Made by a program: the position numbers and the translations under genes
Part shown: piece after piece, positions 6,846 to 14,393 of the stretch
Layout of the letters: every line of letters begins with the position of its first letter
How positions within the stretch are numbered: position 1 is the first letter of the stretch
Assembly (NCBI GenBank): GCA_947452665.1
Contig: CANGEH010000013.1
Coordinates: forward strand, 1-16,083
DNA length: 16,083 nucleotides
Direction: 5' to 3'
Source: Caulobacteraceae bacterium
Lineage (GTDB): Bacteria; Pseudomonadota; Alphaproteobacteria; Caulobacterales; Caulobacteraceae
The notes under the pieces: generated by a model
What the model was told of the DNA's origin: nothing
Databases searched by the model: none
The model's input: the letters and a program-made list of their open reading frames with translations, nothing else

Positions 6846-6872
6846 AAACCGCGCTCAGCGCTGATGCGGTTT
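6846..6872. repeat. Palindrome in the pseI-ugd gap
   Basis: A 7-bp perfect inverted repeat (AAACCGC at 6846-6852, GCGGTTT at 6866-6872) encloses an inner perfect palindrome, TCAGCGCTGA. The RNA could form a two-part hairpin 33 nt before the ugd ATG. It could be the pseI terminator, though only three T follow, or an operator or leader structure for ugd. Confidence 0.45.
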
Positions 6873-6905
6873 CAACGCTGAAGATTGGATTTTCCGGGGC
6901 TTTCC

Positions 6906-8210
6906 ATGCGCGTTGCAATGATTGGATCAGGCTATGTCGGGCTGGTTTCGGGGGCCTGTTTTGCCGATTTTGGCCACACCGTCACCTGTATTGATAAGGA
7001 CAGCGGCAAGATTGAGCGGCTCAAGGCCGGAATCATGCCCATTTTTGAGCCTGGCCTCGAAGGTCTTGTGGCGTCCAATACAAGCCAGGGGCGGCTGTTT
7101 TTTGACACAGAAGCTGCGGCGGCCGTAAAAAATGCAGACACTGTGTTTATCGCCGTCGGTACGCCCTCGCGCCGGGGCGATGGCCATGCTGACCTATCCT
7201 TTGTCTATGCTGTGGCCGAAGAAATCGCCGATCTGATCGAGGGCTTTACGGTGATTGTCACCAAGTCCACGGTTCCGGTGGGCACGGGCGATGAGATCGA
7301 GCGCATCATCCGTGCGCGCCGCCCCGATGCCGATTTTGCGGTGGTGTCTAATCCTGAATTTTTGCGCGAAGGCGCGGCGATTAATGATTTTAAGCGCCCA
7401 GACCGGGTGGTGGTTGGCACAGATGACGAGCGCGCCCGCGAGGTCATGCGCCAGCTTTATCGCCCGCTCAATCTGAATGAAACGCCGCTGGTCTTTACCG
7501 ATCGGCGCACATCCGAGCTGATCAAGTATGCCGCTAATGCGTTTTTGGCGCTAAAGATCACCTTTATCAATGAGATGGCTGATCTTTGCGAGGCCGTCGG
7601 CGCCGATGTCCAGCATGTGTCGCGCGGGATTGGTCTTGATGGCCGGATTGGCTCCAAATTCCTGCATGCTGGCCCGGGCTATGGTGGCTCTTGTTTTCCA
7701 AAAGATACCTTGGCCCTGGTGCGCACCGCCCGTGATGCTGGCGCGCCAGTTACGCTGGTTGAGACCACGGTCAAGGTCAATGATGCCCGCAAAAAAGCCA
7801 TGGCTGGCCGCGTGGTTGATGCCCTAGACGGCGATGTGCGCGGCAAGACCATTGCCGTGCTGGGCCTAGCCTTCAAGCCCAATACCGATGATATGCGCGA
7901 CGCACCCGCGCTGGATATCATCCCCGCCCTCCAAGCCATGGGGGCAAAGATCCAGGCCTTTGATCCCGAGGCCATGCATGAGGCGCAAAAGTTTCTGACC
8001 AATGTCGACTATAAGACCGGTCCCTATGAGGCCCTCGAAGGTGCCGATGCCATGGTGCTGATCACCGAATGGGACCGGTTCCGCGCTCTGGACCTGGACC
8101 GGGTCAAGGCCCTGCTCAAGACCCCGGTCGTGGTTGATCTGCGCAATGTCTATAGCCCCGATCAGGTACGCGCGGCGGGGCTTCGCTATTGCAGTATTGG
8201 CCGGGCCTAA
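6906..8210 (+). CDS. ugd: UDP-glucose 6-dehydrogenase
   Basis: A 434-residue cytoplasmic enzyme that oxidises UDP-glucose to UDP-glucuronate with two NAD+. The N-terminal Rossmann domain starts MRVAMIGSGYVGL (GxGxxG at 7-12), and the central domain holds K207 and N211. The catalytic Cys is C263 in GPGYGGSCFPKD. The C-terminal UDP-binding domain includes LGLAFKPNTDDMRDAP. Length and motifs are complete. The ATG at 6906 is preferred over an in-frame TTG at 6885, because the coenzyme motif begins at once and GGGG lies about 7 nt upstream. The product feeds the UDP-glucuronate 4-epimerase encoded at 9319. A sigma-54-like promoter and a palindrome lie upstream. The TAA stop overlaps the galE stop on the other strand. 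Confidence 0.97.
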   Translation: MRVAMIGSGYVGLVSGACFADFGHTVTCIDKDSGKIERLKAGIMPIFEPGLEGLVASNTSQGRLFFDTEAAAAVKNADTVFIAVGTPSRRGDGHADLSFVYAVAEEIADLIEGFTVIVTKSTVPVGTGDEIERIIRARRPDADFAVVSNPEFLREGAAINDFKRPDRVVVGTDDERAREVMRQLYRPLNLNETPLVFTDRRTSELIKYAANAFLALKITFINEMADLCEAVGADVQHVSRGIGLDGRIGSKFLHAGPGYGGSCFPKDTLALVRTARDAGAPVTLVETTVKVNDARKKAMAGRVVDALDGDVRGKTIAVLGLAFKPNTDDMRDAPALDIIPALQAMGAKIQAFDPEAMHEAQKFLTNVDYKTGPYEALEGADAMVLITEWDRFRALDLDRVKALLKTPVVVDLRNVYSPDQVRAAGLRYCSIGRA

Positions 8211-9190
8211 TAGAGCGGGTTTTTCTGCCAGCGCACGGCGTCGCGGATCAGGGTTTCAAGGTCTGAACAGCGAGGCTTCCAGCCCAGCAGGGCTTTCAGT
8301 TTAGAACTATCCGCCACCAGGCTTGGCGGATCGCCGGCGCGGCGCGGCCCGACCTTATAGGGCACGCTGAGGCCAAGCTTTTGCGCCGCTGCGATCATCT
8401 GCATGACGGTAGCGCCCTCGCCGGTCCCGACATTAAGGATCTGGCTGTCCCCGCCCGCGATCAGGCGGGCAATGGCCAAGACATGCGCGTTTGCCAGATC
8501 GATCACATGGATATAGTCGCGGATCGGCGTGCCGTCTGGCGTGTCATAGTCCTGGCCAAACACGGTCAGGCCAGGCCCCGTGCCAAGCGCTGCCTTGCAC
8601 AGCAGCGGGATCAGATGGGTCTCTGGCACATGGCTTTCGCCAACCTCGCCGTCCGGATCAGCCCCCGCCGCATTGAAATAACGCAGGGCCGTCCAGCGCA
8701 GGTCATGGGCCTGGCCAAGCCAGTGCAAGGCCCCCTCAAAAGCCAGTTTTGATGCGCCATAGGGGTTGATCGGCGCGGTCGGTGCGGTTTCCAAAATGGG
8801 AGACATGGTCGGAGTGCCATACACGGCCGCGGTTGACGAAAAGACCAGGGCCTTTACGCCGGCCTCAATCAGGCTTGAGGCAAATAGGGTCGCGGCCCCG
8901 ACATTATTGTCATAATATTTGGCCGGATCGCGCACGCTCTCGCCAACCAGGCTATAGGCGGCAAAATGCAGGGCACCGATAATTGCATGCTCGGCAATAA
9001 TCTTGTGTACCAGATCGCGGTCGCGCAGATCGCCTCTGTAAAAAGGGCCCCACCGCACCGCCGCCTGATAGCCGGTCGATAGATTATCGAGGGTGACGGG
9101 CAGATAACCCGCCTGGGCCAGGGCCTTGCAGGTCTGGGCACCAATAAAGCCTGCCCCGCCCGCCACCAAGATCGCGCCCTTGCTCGTCAT
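8207..9190 (-). CDS. galE: UDP-glucose 4-epimerase GalE
   Basis: A 327-residue short-chain dehydrogenase-type epimerase that interconverts UDP-glucose and UDP-galactose with bound NAD+. The NAD motif is GGAGFIG (11-17). The catalytic set is S120 or T121 in SSTAAVYG, with Y145 and K149 in YGASK. The GalE-specific stretches RYFNAAGADPDGEVGE and DYDTPDGTPIRDYIHV are present. The length is normal for the family. It converges on ugd, with the two stop codons overlapping at 8207-8210, and is divergent from the second epimerase across a 128-nt gap. UDP-galactose would serve LPS or exopolysaccharide synthesis. The position next to ugd and a UDP-GlcA epimerase marks a nucleotide-sugar supply locus. 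Confidence 0.93.
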   Translation of the reverse strand: MTSKGAILVAGGAGFIGAQTCKALAQAGYLPVTLDNLSTGYQAAVRWGPFYRGDLRDRDLVHKIIAEHAIIGALHFAAYSLVGESVRDPAKYYDNNVGAATLFASSLIEAGVKALVFSSTAAVYGTPTMSPILETAPTAPINPYGASKLAFEGALHWLGQAHDLRWTALRYFNAAGADPDGEVGESHVPETHLIPLLCKAALGTGPGLTVFGQDYDTPDGTPIRDYIHVIDLANAHVLAIARLIAGGDSQILNVGTGEGATVMQMIAAAQKLGLSVPYKVGPRRAGDPPSLVADSSKLKALLGWKPRCSDLETLIRDAVRWQKNPLY

Positions 9191-9318
9191 GCCTTATCCG
9201 CCTGTGTGATCATATTGCCCGCCCGCCCTGATTGGGCTTAAAGGGGTGGCCTAATCAAGTCCAATCCTTTGCCCCCTGTTATGGCAGGGCCCGCTGGCCC
9301 CCATTTTGAGAGACAGTC

Positions 9319-10299
9319 ATGACGGTGATCGTTACAGGCGCTGCGGGATTTATCGGCCGGGCTGTGGCCGAGCGCCTGCTAAGGGACGGCCATGACGTGG
9401 TCGGGATTGATAATTTTAACGCCTATTATGACCCGGCCTTGAAACAGGCCAGAGCCCAGACCCTGAGTGGTTATGCGGGCTTTTCCATGGTCACTCTTGA
9501 TATTGCCGATACAGAGGCGCTGGGGCAATTGGTGCGGGATATTAACCCTGAATACATGGTGCATTTGGCCGCCCAGGCTGGGGTGCGCTATTCGATCGAA
9601 AAGCCATTTGCCTATTCGCGCTCTAATCTTTTAGGGCATTTGTCGGTGCTGGAGGCTTGCCGCCATGTGCCCGCCCTCAAACATCTGGTCTATGCCTCTT
9701 CCAGCTCGGTCTATGGCGACCGGCCAATGGGCGGGGCAGGCTTTAACGAGAGCGAGGCCGCCGATACGCCCGCCTCGCTCTATGCCGCCACAAAGCGCTC
9801 TTGCGAGCTGATGAGCGCGTCCTATGCCCATCTCTATGACCTGCCCCAGTCGGGTCTGAGGTTTTTTACCGTCTATGGCCCGTGGGGTCGCCCAGACATG
9901 GCCTATTATAGCTTTACCCAGAAAATCCTCGCCGGAACGGCCATTGAGGTGTTTGGCCAGGGTCACATGGCGCGGGATTTTACCTATATTGACGATATTG
10001 TTGACGGCGTGGTTGGGGTCATGAGCCGCCCCTCCCGCCTTGCCGGTGATGAGTGCCACCAGATCTATAATATTGGCGATAGTCGCCCGGTTGGCCTGAT
10101 GCGCATGATCGAGGTGCTCGAACAGACCCTTGGCAAGCCCGCCACCAAGCTGATGCGGCCCATGCAGGCGGGTGATGTTACGGCAACCTTTGCCGATATA
10201 TCCAAACTCGCCGCCCTTACCGGCTATGCGCCCAAGGTCACGCTTGAGGCGGGCCTGCCGCTCTTTGCCAACTGGTACAGGCAATATCACCAGACCTAG
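9319..10299 (+). CDS. lpsL: UDP-glucuronate 4-epimerase (makes UDP-galacturonate)
   Basis: A 326-residue short-chain dehydrogenase-type epimerase that converts UDP-glucuronate to UDP-galacturonate. It has TGAAGFIG (6-13) for NAD+, the DNFNAYYDPALK stretch (31-42) typical of UDP-GlcA epimerases, a Ser run in SSSSVYG (127-133), and Y155/K159 in YAATK. The phrases LAAQAGVRYSIE and FTVYGPWGRPDMA are hallmarks of the LpsL/GAE group and set it apart from GalE. The ATG at 9319 follows GAGAGAC. The substrate is the product of Ugd, encoded just upstream, so the two make a complete UDP-Glc to UDP-GalA route. Related symbols used for this enzyme are gla and cap1J. A tyvelose- or dTDP-sugar epimerase is a less likely alternative. 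Confidence 0.88.
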   Translation: MTVIVTGAAGFIGRAVAERLLRDGHDVVGIDNFNAYYDPALKQARAQTLSGYAGFSMVTLDIADTEALGQLVRDINPEYMVHLAAQAGVRYSIEKPFAYSRSNLLGHLSVLEACRHVPALKHLVYASSSSVYGDRPMGGAGFNESEAADTPASLYAATKRSCELMSASYAHLYDLPQSGLRFFTVYGPWGRPDMAYYSFTQKILAGTAIEVFGQGHMARDFTYIDDIVDGVVGVMSRPSRLAGDECHQIYNIGDSRPVGLMRMIEVLEQTLGKPATKLMRPMQAGDVTATFADISKLAALTGYAPKVTLEAGLPLFANWYRQYHQT

Positions 10300-10325
10300 G
10301 GTCTCGGCACAGGTCTTGCATGGTG

Positions 10326-10344
10326 TCCAGTCAGATCAACTGGA
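10326..10344 (+). terminator. Weak hairpin after the UDP-GlcA epimerase gene
   Basis: TCCAGT (10326-10331) and ACTGGA (10339-10344) can pair around a 7-nt loop, 27 nt past the epimerase stop. Only three T follow, so as a terminator it is weak. It also lies just before the ribosome binding region of the short reading frame at 10360. Confidence 0.25.
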
Positions 10345-10359
10345 TTTGGGACCGCAATC

Positions 10360-10461
10360 ATGGCCAAGACGGCAAACCTGACCCGCAAGGGGTATAGTCT
10401 TGTGCTTAGCCGCCTGACCGAAAGTCTGGTCGTGGCCTTAATCTTGGCGGTGGTGATCTAA
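10360..10461 (+). CDS. Possible 33-residue single-helix membrane protein
   Basis: An open frame of 33 codons that starts with ATG and ends with TAA. The N-terminal half is basic (MAKTANLTRKG, later an SRLTES turn), and the last 12 residues are almost all hydrophobic (SLVVALILAVVI). This is the shape of a small tail-anchored or single-span inner membrane protein. GGGA lies about 9 nt before the ATG. It fills most of an otherwise empty 164-nt gap and ends 2 nt before the stop of the convergent membrane protein gene. No homologue is recalled, and chance remains possible at this length. Confidence 0.35.
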   Translation: MAKTANLTRKGYSLVLSRLTESLVVALILAVVI

Positions 10462-10463
10462 CT

Positions 10464-10871
10464 TCAGTGGTCTTGGCGAAACTCGGCAATCGTGCCGATT
10501 AAACCGGCTACGGCATCAAGTAGCACCATCACCGAGATCAGAAAAAAACTGCTGGTTGTAAAGGCCGGCAGCAGGAAAAACCCAAGACAGCACAGCAAGA
10601 ATAGCACCATGGACAGGCTGTGATTGATCAGGGCGGCGCTGCGATTATCCGTGGCCCGCAAAAGCTCGATAAAAAATAGCACCAGCCCAGACGTTACCAT
10701 CACATCGCCCAGACTGATGGGCCAATGCCCGCCGGAGCCCATGGCCAGATCGATCAGTGGCCGGGTCATCTGGACTTGCGCGCCCAGACCCATCCATCCC
10801 CCCGGCAAGGTCAGGGCGATCAGGGCATAGAGACCAACTGGAAAGGCCAAGAGCGGCAAGGCGGCAAACAT
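10464..10871 (-). CDS. Conserved small integral membrane protein, function unknown
   Basis: A 135-residue protein with about four hydrophobic segments (roughly 1-22, 52-72, 83-102 and 106-127). Between the first two is a loop that begins LPGGWMG. The TPGGW-like turn after helix 1, the GD motif before helix 2 (SLGDVMVTSGLVLFFIELLRAT) and the ALINHSLSM stretch resemble small hypothetical membrane proteins of alphaproteobacteria; this is from memory, not a search. It lacks recognisable GtrA or EmrE signatures. AAAGG lies about 8 nt before the ATG. It is 60 nt downstream of the GT2 gene on the same strand, so the two may be co-transcribed, and it could be a partner of that enzyme. The link is not proven. 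Confidence 0.75.
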   Translation of the reverse strand: MFAALPLLAFPVGLYALIALTLPGGWMGLGAQVQMTRPLIDLAMGSGGHWPISLGDVMVTSGLVLFFIELLRATDNRSAALINHSLSMVLFLLCCLGFFLLPAFTTSSFFLISVMVLLDAVAGLIGTIAEFRQDH

Positions 10872-10931
10872 GGATCAGGCCTTTCTGGTCTAGGTTCGCT
10901 TGGGACCAAATATGGAGCGGCAAGGCAAGCT

Positions 10932-11663
10932 CTAGTCTTCCAGCACCGGGCCAGGTAGACGCGCGCGGCCGATCAACCAGATCACGCCCAAAAGGTCCGA
11001 GGCCGATGCCCAGAGCCGGCCTAGATTGGTGTATTTCGAGGCCCCGACCGTGCGCGGCCTGTGGCTGACCGGCTCAAACGCGATCTGATAGCCTTCGCGC
11101 AGCATCAGGGCGGGCAGATAGCGGTGGATATGGTCAAAATAGGGAAGGCGCAAAAACGCTTCGCGCCGAAAGGCTTTCAGGCCGCAGCCCGTATCGGCGG
11201 CGCCATCTTTCAGCAGGGCGCTACGCACCCCATTGCCAAACCGTGAGGCCAGCTTCTTGGCCAAGCTATCTTGACGCTTTGTGCGCGCGCCGCCGACCAT
11301 GGCAAGTTCAGGTCCTGCCGCCTGCAGGCGGGCAACAAGGGCGGGCGCGTCAGCCGGGTTATTCTGCCCATCGCCGTCAAGCGTAACGATAATTGCGCCC
11401 CGGGCCGCCAAAATACCGGTCCGTACCGCCCGGCTCTGGCCACTGTTTTTGCTGTGGGACAGGACCCGAAGGCTGGGAAGCTTGGCCTTTAGCGCAATCA
11501 ATTCAGCGCCGGTTGCGTCCTTGCTGGCATCATCGATAAATATGATCTCTACGGCATGACCCGTAAAAGCAGCAGCAATCTCCAGTGCCAAGGGCCCGGC
11601 ATTGCCGGCCTCATTATAAACCGGAACAACAACGGAAATATCGATCGGGGCTTGGGGAATCAT
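10932..11663 (-). CDS. GT2 polyprenyl-phosphate sugar synthase (DPM1/RgtE-like)
   Basis: A 243-residue family 2 glycosyltransferase of the dolichyl-phosphate-mannose-synthase type. It likely moves a sugar from a UDP donor to a polyprenyl phosphate at the inner face of the membrane. It has the GT-A start ISVVVPVYNEAGN (9-21), FIDDASKD (42-49), and the DGDGQNNPAD motif (96-105) typical of DPM1/ArnC/GtrB enzymes. A hydrophobic C-terminal part (about 220-235) may touch the membrane. The ATG at 11663 is used; the long upstream extension would run into the divergent gene and has no domain. The UDP-GalA genes nearby and the divergent ArnT-like gene suggest polyprenyl-P-GalA as product, as with RgtE. 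Und-P-Glc or Und-P-mannose synthesis is an alternative. Confidence 0.85.
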   Translation of the reverse strand: MIPQAPIDISVVVPVYNEAGNAGPLALEIAAAFTGHAVEIIFIDDASKDATGAELIALKAKLPSLRVLSHSKNSGQSRAVRTGILAARGAIIVTLDGDGQNNPADAPALVARLQAAGPELAMVGGARTKRQDSLAKKLASRFGNGVRSALLKDGAADTGCGLKAFRREAFLRLPYFDHIHRYLPALMLREGYQIAFEPVSHRPRTVGASKYTNLGRLWASASDLLGVIWLIGRARLPGPVLED

Positions 11664-11783
11664 TAGGTCCAATCCAGCTATAATCGCCTCTCTTAGCCCG
11701 ATTTTTGCGCTCTGGGCAGGGGTAAGGCGATTTGATGCGCACAAGGACAAGACGAGCAGCAAATTCATCGCTAGTCTGGGACC

Positions 11784-13466
11784 ATGATGGATACGCGTCT
11801 TGATCAATGGTTTCGCGGCCTGCGCGGCCCCGCATTTGCCGCCCTTATCGCCATGCTGGCAGGCCTGCCCGGGCTCTTGGCCCTGCCGCCGCTCGACCGG
11901 GACGAGTCGCGCTTTGCCCAGGCGACGGTCCAGATGCTGGAAACCCGGGACCTTGTGAAAATCAATTATCAGGACCAGCCGCGCGACAAAAAGCCGGTCG
12001 GGATTCACTGGCTTCAGGCCGCGAGCGTCAGCCTCTTATCGAATGTTGAAGATCGCCAGATCTGGGCCTGGCGGGTGCCATCGCTCTTGGGGGCCATGCT
12101 AGCCGCCGCAGCCTGCGCCTGGGGGGCGGCAGCGTTTTTGGGGCCAAGGGGCGGCATGCTCGCGGGCGTGTTTTTGGGCGCCAGCTTTATGCTCTCGACC
12201 GAGGCTGGCATTGCCAAGACCGATGCGGTCTTGTGCGGCACAACAACCCTGGCCTTGGCGGCCATGGCTAGGCTCTATCTGGCCTCACGGGGCGGGCCAG
12301 CCGCCGGGCGGCGGACCAAGGTCCTGTTCTGGCTGGGCCTTGGGCTGGCGACCCTGGTCAAGGGACCGATCGGGCCCATGATAGCCCTGCTGACCGGCCT
12401 TGGGCTTTGGGTCTGGGATCGTAAGGCCGATTGGGTAAAGACCCTAGGCTGGGCCTGGGGCCTGGTGATTTTTATCGCTATTATTGGGCCCTGGGCTGTG
12501 GCTATCACGGTTGCCACGGACGGGGCATTTTGGGGCGCAGCGATTGGCGGCGATCTTGCGCCTAAGCTGGTTGGCGGACATGAAAGCCATGGCGCGCCGC
12601 CGGGCCTGCACTTTTTGCTTTCGCCGATACTGACCTTTCCCTTTGGTTTTATCCTGCCCGCCGCCCTTGTCGCTGGTTGGAAGGGGCGTAGCCAGCCGGG
12701 CATTCGCTTTGCCCTGTGTTGGCTGATCCCAGCCTGGCTGGTGTTTGAGCTGATGCCGACCAAGCTGGTGCACTATACCCTGCCCACCTATGGCGCCTTG
12801 GCCTGGCTGGCAGCGGCGGCGTGTGAGCAGGCCTTAAGCCGCGCCACCCGGTTTGCGGGGGCGGGTCTGGCGCTGGTTTCAGCCCTAGGCTTTTGCGCCC
12901 TCAGCGTCATGGCTGTCAGCCGCTACGGCGCGGCGGATAATGTCTTGCCAGCGGCGATCGCTGTTGCGCTCTATGCCAGCGCAGGCCTGGTCGCCGCCGT
13001 CTTATTGCTGCGTCAAGCGCCCAAGGCGGCGCTTTTGGCTTCGGCCTGTCTGGGGCTAGCGGCGCATGGGGTTTTGGCAGGCTTGGTCGTGCCGGGGCTT
13101 AAGCCGCTCATGCTATCGTCGCGCACAGCGCGGGCCATGAAGCTGGAGGGCCTAGCGCCGCGCACCGGCCTGATGCCTGGGCCTGTGACCGTGGCGGGCT
13201 ATGCCGAGCCAAGTCTTGTCTTTGCCCTTGGCACCACGACCGAGCTGGCCGATGGCGCGGCGGCGGCCCAGGCCTTGAGCCAGGGTCGCCCGGCTATTGT
13301 CGAAAGTCGCCAACAGGCCGCCTTTGACGCCGCCATACAGCAAGGTCAGATCAAGGCCCGCGCTGTTGGCGAGATTGAGGGTCTGAACTATTCCAATGGC
13401 GACGAGACCAAGCTGCGGCTCTATCGGCCCTTAAATGCCCCCACCGCGCAGGAGCCGCACGGATGA
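11784..13466 (+). CDS. ArnT-like GT83 lipid-linked sugar transferase
   Basis: A 560-residue polytopic inner membrane protein of the ArnT/PMT group. It takes a sugar from a polyprenyl phosphate and transfers it on the periplasmic side, usually to lipid A or LPS core. The first periplasmic loop has LDRDESRFA (D38, D40, E41), the catalytic acidic motif of the family, followed by DKKPVGIHWLQAAS (68-81). About eleven to twelve hydrophobic segments follow, with PTKLVHYTLPTYG matching the conserved membrane-face motif near the lipid site. A soluble C-terminal domain starts near 425. ATG occurs at 11784 and 11787; GGGA at 11778-11781 favours the second. It may add GalA, by analogy to RgtD/RgtF. Its stop overlaps the next start (ATGA). 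Confidence 0.87.
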   Translation: MMDTRLDQWFRGLRGPAFAALIAMLAGLPGLLALPPLDRDESRFAQATVQMLETRDLVKINYQDQPRDKKPVGIHWLQAASVSLLSNVEDRQIWAWRVPSLLGAMLAAAACAWGAAAFLGPRGGMLAGVFLGASFMLSTEAGIAKTDAVLCGTTTLALAAMARLYLASRGGPAAGRRTKVLFWLGLGLATLVKGPIGPMIALLTGLGLWVWDRKADWVKTLGWAWGLVIFIAIIGPWAVAITVATDGAFWGAAIGGDLAPKLVGGHESHGAPPGLHFLLSPILTFPFGFILPAALVAGWKGRSQPGIRFALCWLIPAWLVFELMPTKLVHYTLPTYGALAWLAAAACEQALSRATRFAGAGLALVSALGFCALSVMAVSRYGAADNVLPAAIAVALYASAGLVAAVLLLRQAPKAALLASACLGLAAHGVLAGLVVPGLKPLMLSSRTARAMKLEGLAPRTGLMPGPVTVAGYAEPSLVFALGTTTELADGAAAAQALSQGRPAIVESRQQAAFDAAIQQGQIKARAVGEIEGLNYSNGDETKLRLYRPLNAPTAQEPHG

Positions 13467-14374
13467 GCCGCTTTATATCGATCATTGAGGTTGGCCCGCG
13501 CGATGGCCTGCAAAACGAGCAAAGGGTCTTGGATGTTGAGGCCCGGCTGGAATTCATTGCCCGTCTAGATGCCTGCGGCGTGCAGCGCATGGAGGTGGTC
13601 TCGTTCGTCAATCCAAAGCGCGTGCCGCAAATGGCGGGTGCTGAAGCGCTTATGGCGGCCTTGTCACCGGCCAAGCTCAAGGGGCGCATTGGTCTGGTGC
13701 TCAATGATAAGGGCTGGAGCCGGGCCGTGGCGGCGGGGTGTGACCAAGCCAATATCGTGGTCTGCGCCAGCCAAGGTTTTGGTATCCGCAATCAAGGTTC
13801 AACCCCGACCGAGCAGATGGCCACGCTTGCCCAGATCATGGCGCAAAAGGCCGTCCACGGTGGGCCGAGCGTGACCATGACCCTGTCGGTTGCTTTTGGC
13901 TGTCCGTTTGATGGTGAGGTGTCGCAAGATCAGGTGGTGGCCTTGACCGGTGAGGCGGCCCGGCTTGGGGTCGATGAGATCGCCATAGCCGACACGATTG
14001 GCGCGGCGGATCCTTGGATGGTGCGGCGGCGGATTGAGGCCGTGCGCAAGGTGATTGGCGATATTCCCTTGCGCCTGCATTTTCACGACACGCGCAATAC
14101 TGGGCTTGCCAATGCCTATGCGGGGGTTGAGGCTGGAATTGACCGGCTCGATGCCTCATGCGGCGGCATAGGCGGCTGTCCATTTGCCCCGAACGCGACA
14201 GGCAATATTGGCACAGAGGACCTGGTCAATATGCTGCACCGGGGCGGCTATGAGACGGGGCTTGATCTGGGCGGTCTGATCGCAACGGCGGGCTGGATAG
14301 GTGAAAAGCTTGGCAAGCCCGCGCCATCATCCTTGGCGCGCGCGGGCGCGTTTGCCCTAACGCCAGCGCCTTAG
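13463..14374 (+). CDS. HMG-CoA lyase family protein
   Basis: A 303-residue TIM-barrel enzyme that most likely splits 3-hydroxy-3-methylglutaryl-CoA to acetyl-CoA and acetoacetate, the last step of leucine breakdown. All known key residues are present with family spacing: R13 and D14 in VGPRDGLQNE, H206 and H208 in HFHDT for the metal, the catalytic C239 in GGIGGCPFAP, and N248 in NATGN. GCPFDGEVS (147-155) is the HMGL form, and LeuA-type features are absent. The ATG overlaps the stop of the ArnT-like gene by 4 nt, so translation is probably coupled. No other leucine- or acyl-CoA-degradation gene is nearby, which is unusual since this gene is often next to acyl-CoA carboxylase genes. The stop lies in a 17-nt tandem repeat. 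Confidence 0.9.
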   Translation: MSRFISIIEVGPRDGLQNEQRVLDVEARLEFIARLDACGVQRMEVVSFVNPKRVPQMAGAEALMAALSPAKLKGRIGLVLNDKGWSRAVAAGCDQANIVVCASQGFGIRNQGSTPTEQMATLAQIMAQKAVHGGPSVTMTLSVAFGCPFDGEVSQDQVVALTGEAARLGVDEIAIADTIGAADPWMVRRRIEAVRKVIGDIPLRLHFHDTRNTGLANAYAGVEAGIDRLDASCGGIGGCPFAPNATGNIGTEDLVNMLHRGGYETGLDLGGLIATAGWIGEKLGKPAPSSLARAGAFALTPAP

Positions 14375-14393
14375 TGACGCCAGCGTCCTAGTG
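14360..14393. repeat. 17-nt tandem repeat over two convergent stop codons
   Basis: Two adjacent copies of a 17-nt unit (14360-14376 and 14377-14393) match at 15 of 17 positions: ACGCCAGCGCCTTAGTG and ACGCCAGCGTCCTAGTG. The first copy holds the stop of the HMG-CoA-lyase-family gene, and the second the stop of the minus-strand glycosyltransferase gene. It looks like an old local duplication that may have supplied one of the stops. Confidence 0.7.

Noticed and set aside
6797..6994. A 65-residue frame between pseI and ugd
   Set aside because: It overlaps ugd, lacks a ribosome binding site, contains the sigma-54-like site and palindrome, and shows no domain.
9191..9318. Promoter elements in the galE / UDP-GlcA epimerase divergent gap, such as TTGCCC (9215) with TTAAAG (9238)
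   Set aside because: The -10 match is poor and several equally weak alternatives exist; only a short GGGCC/GGCCC hairpin (9287-9300) is clear, and its role is unknown.
9631..10290. A 219-residue minus-strand frame inside the UDP-GlcA epimerase gene
   Set aside because: Antisense shadow; the plus strand encodes a complete epimerase with all its motifs.
11664..12008. N-terminal extension of the DPM1-like GT2 frame, including an ATG at 11768 with a signal-like start
   Set aside because: GT2 enzymes of this type begin at the ISVVVPVYNE region and are cytoplasmic; the extension overlaps the divergent ArnT-like gene.
12275..12763. A 162-residue minus-strand frame inside the ArnT-like gene
   Set aside because: Antisense shadow, rich in Pro and Arg, with no hydrophobic or domain pattern.
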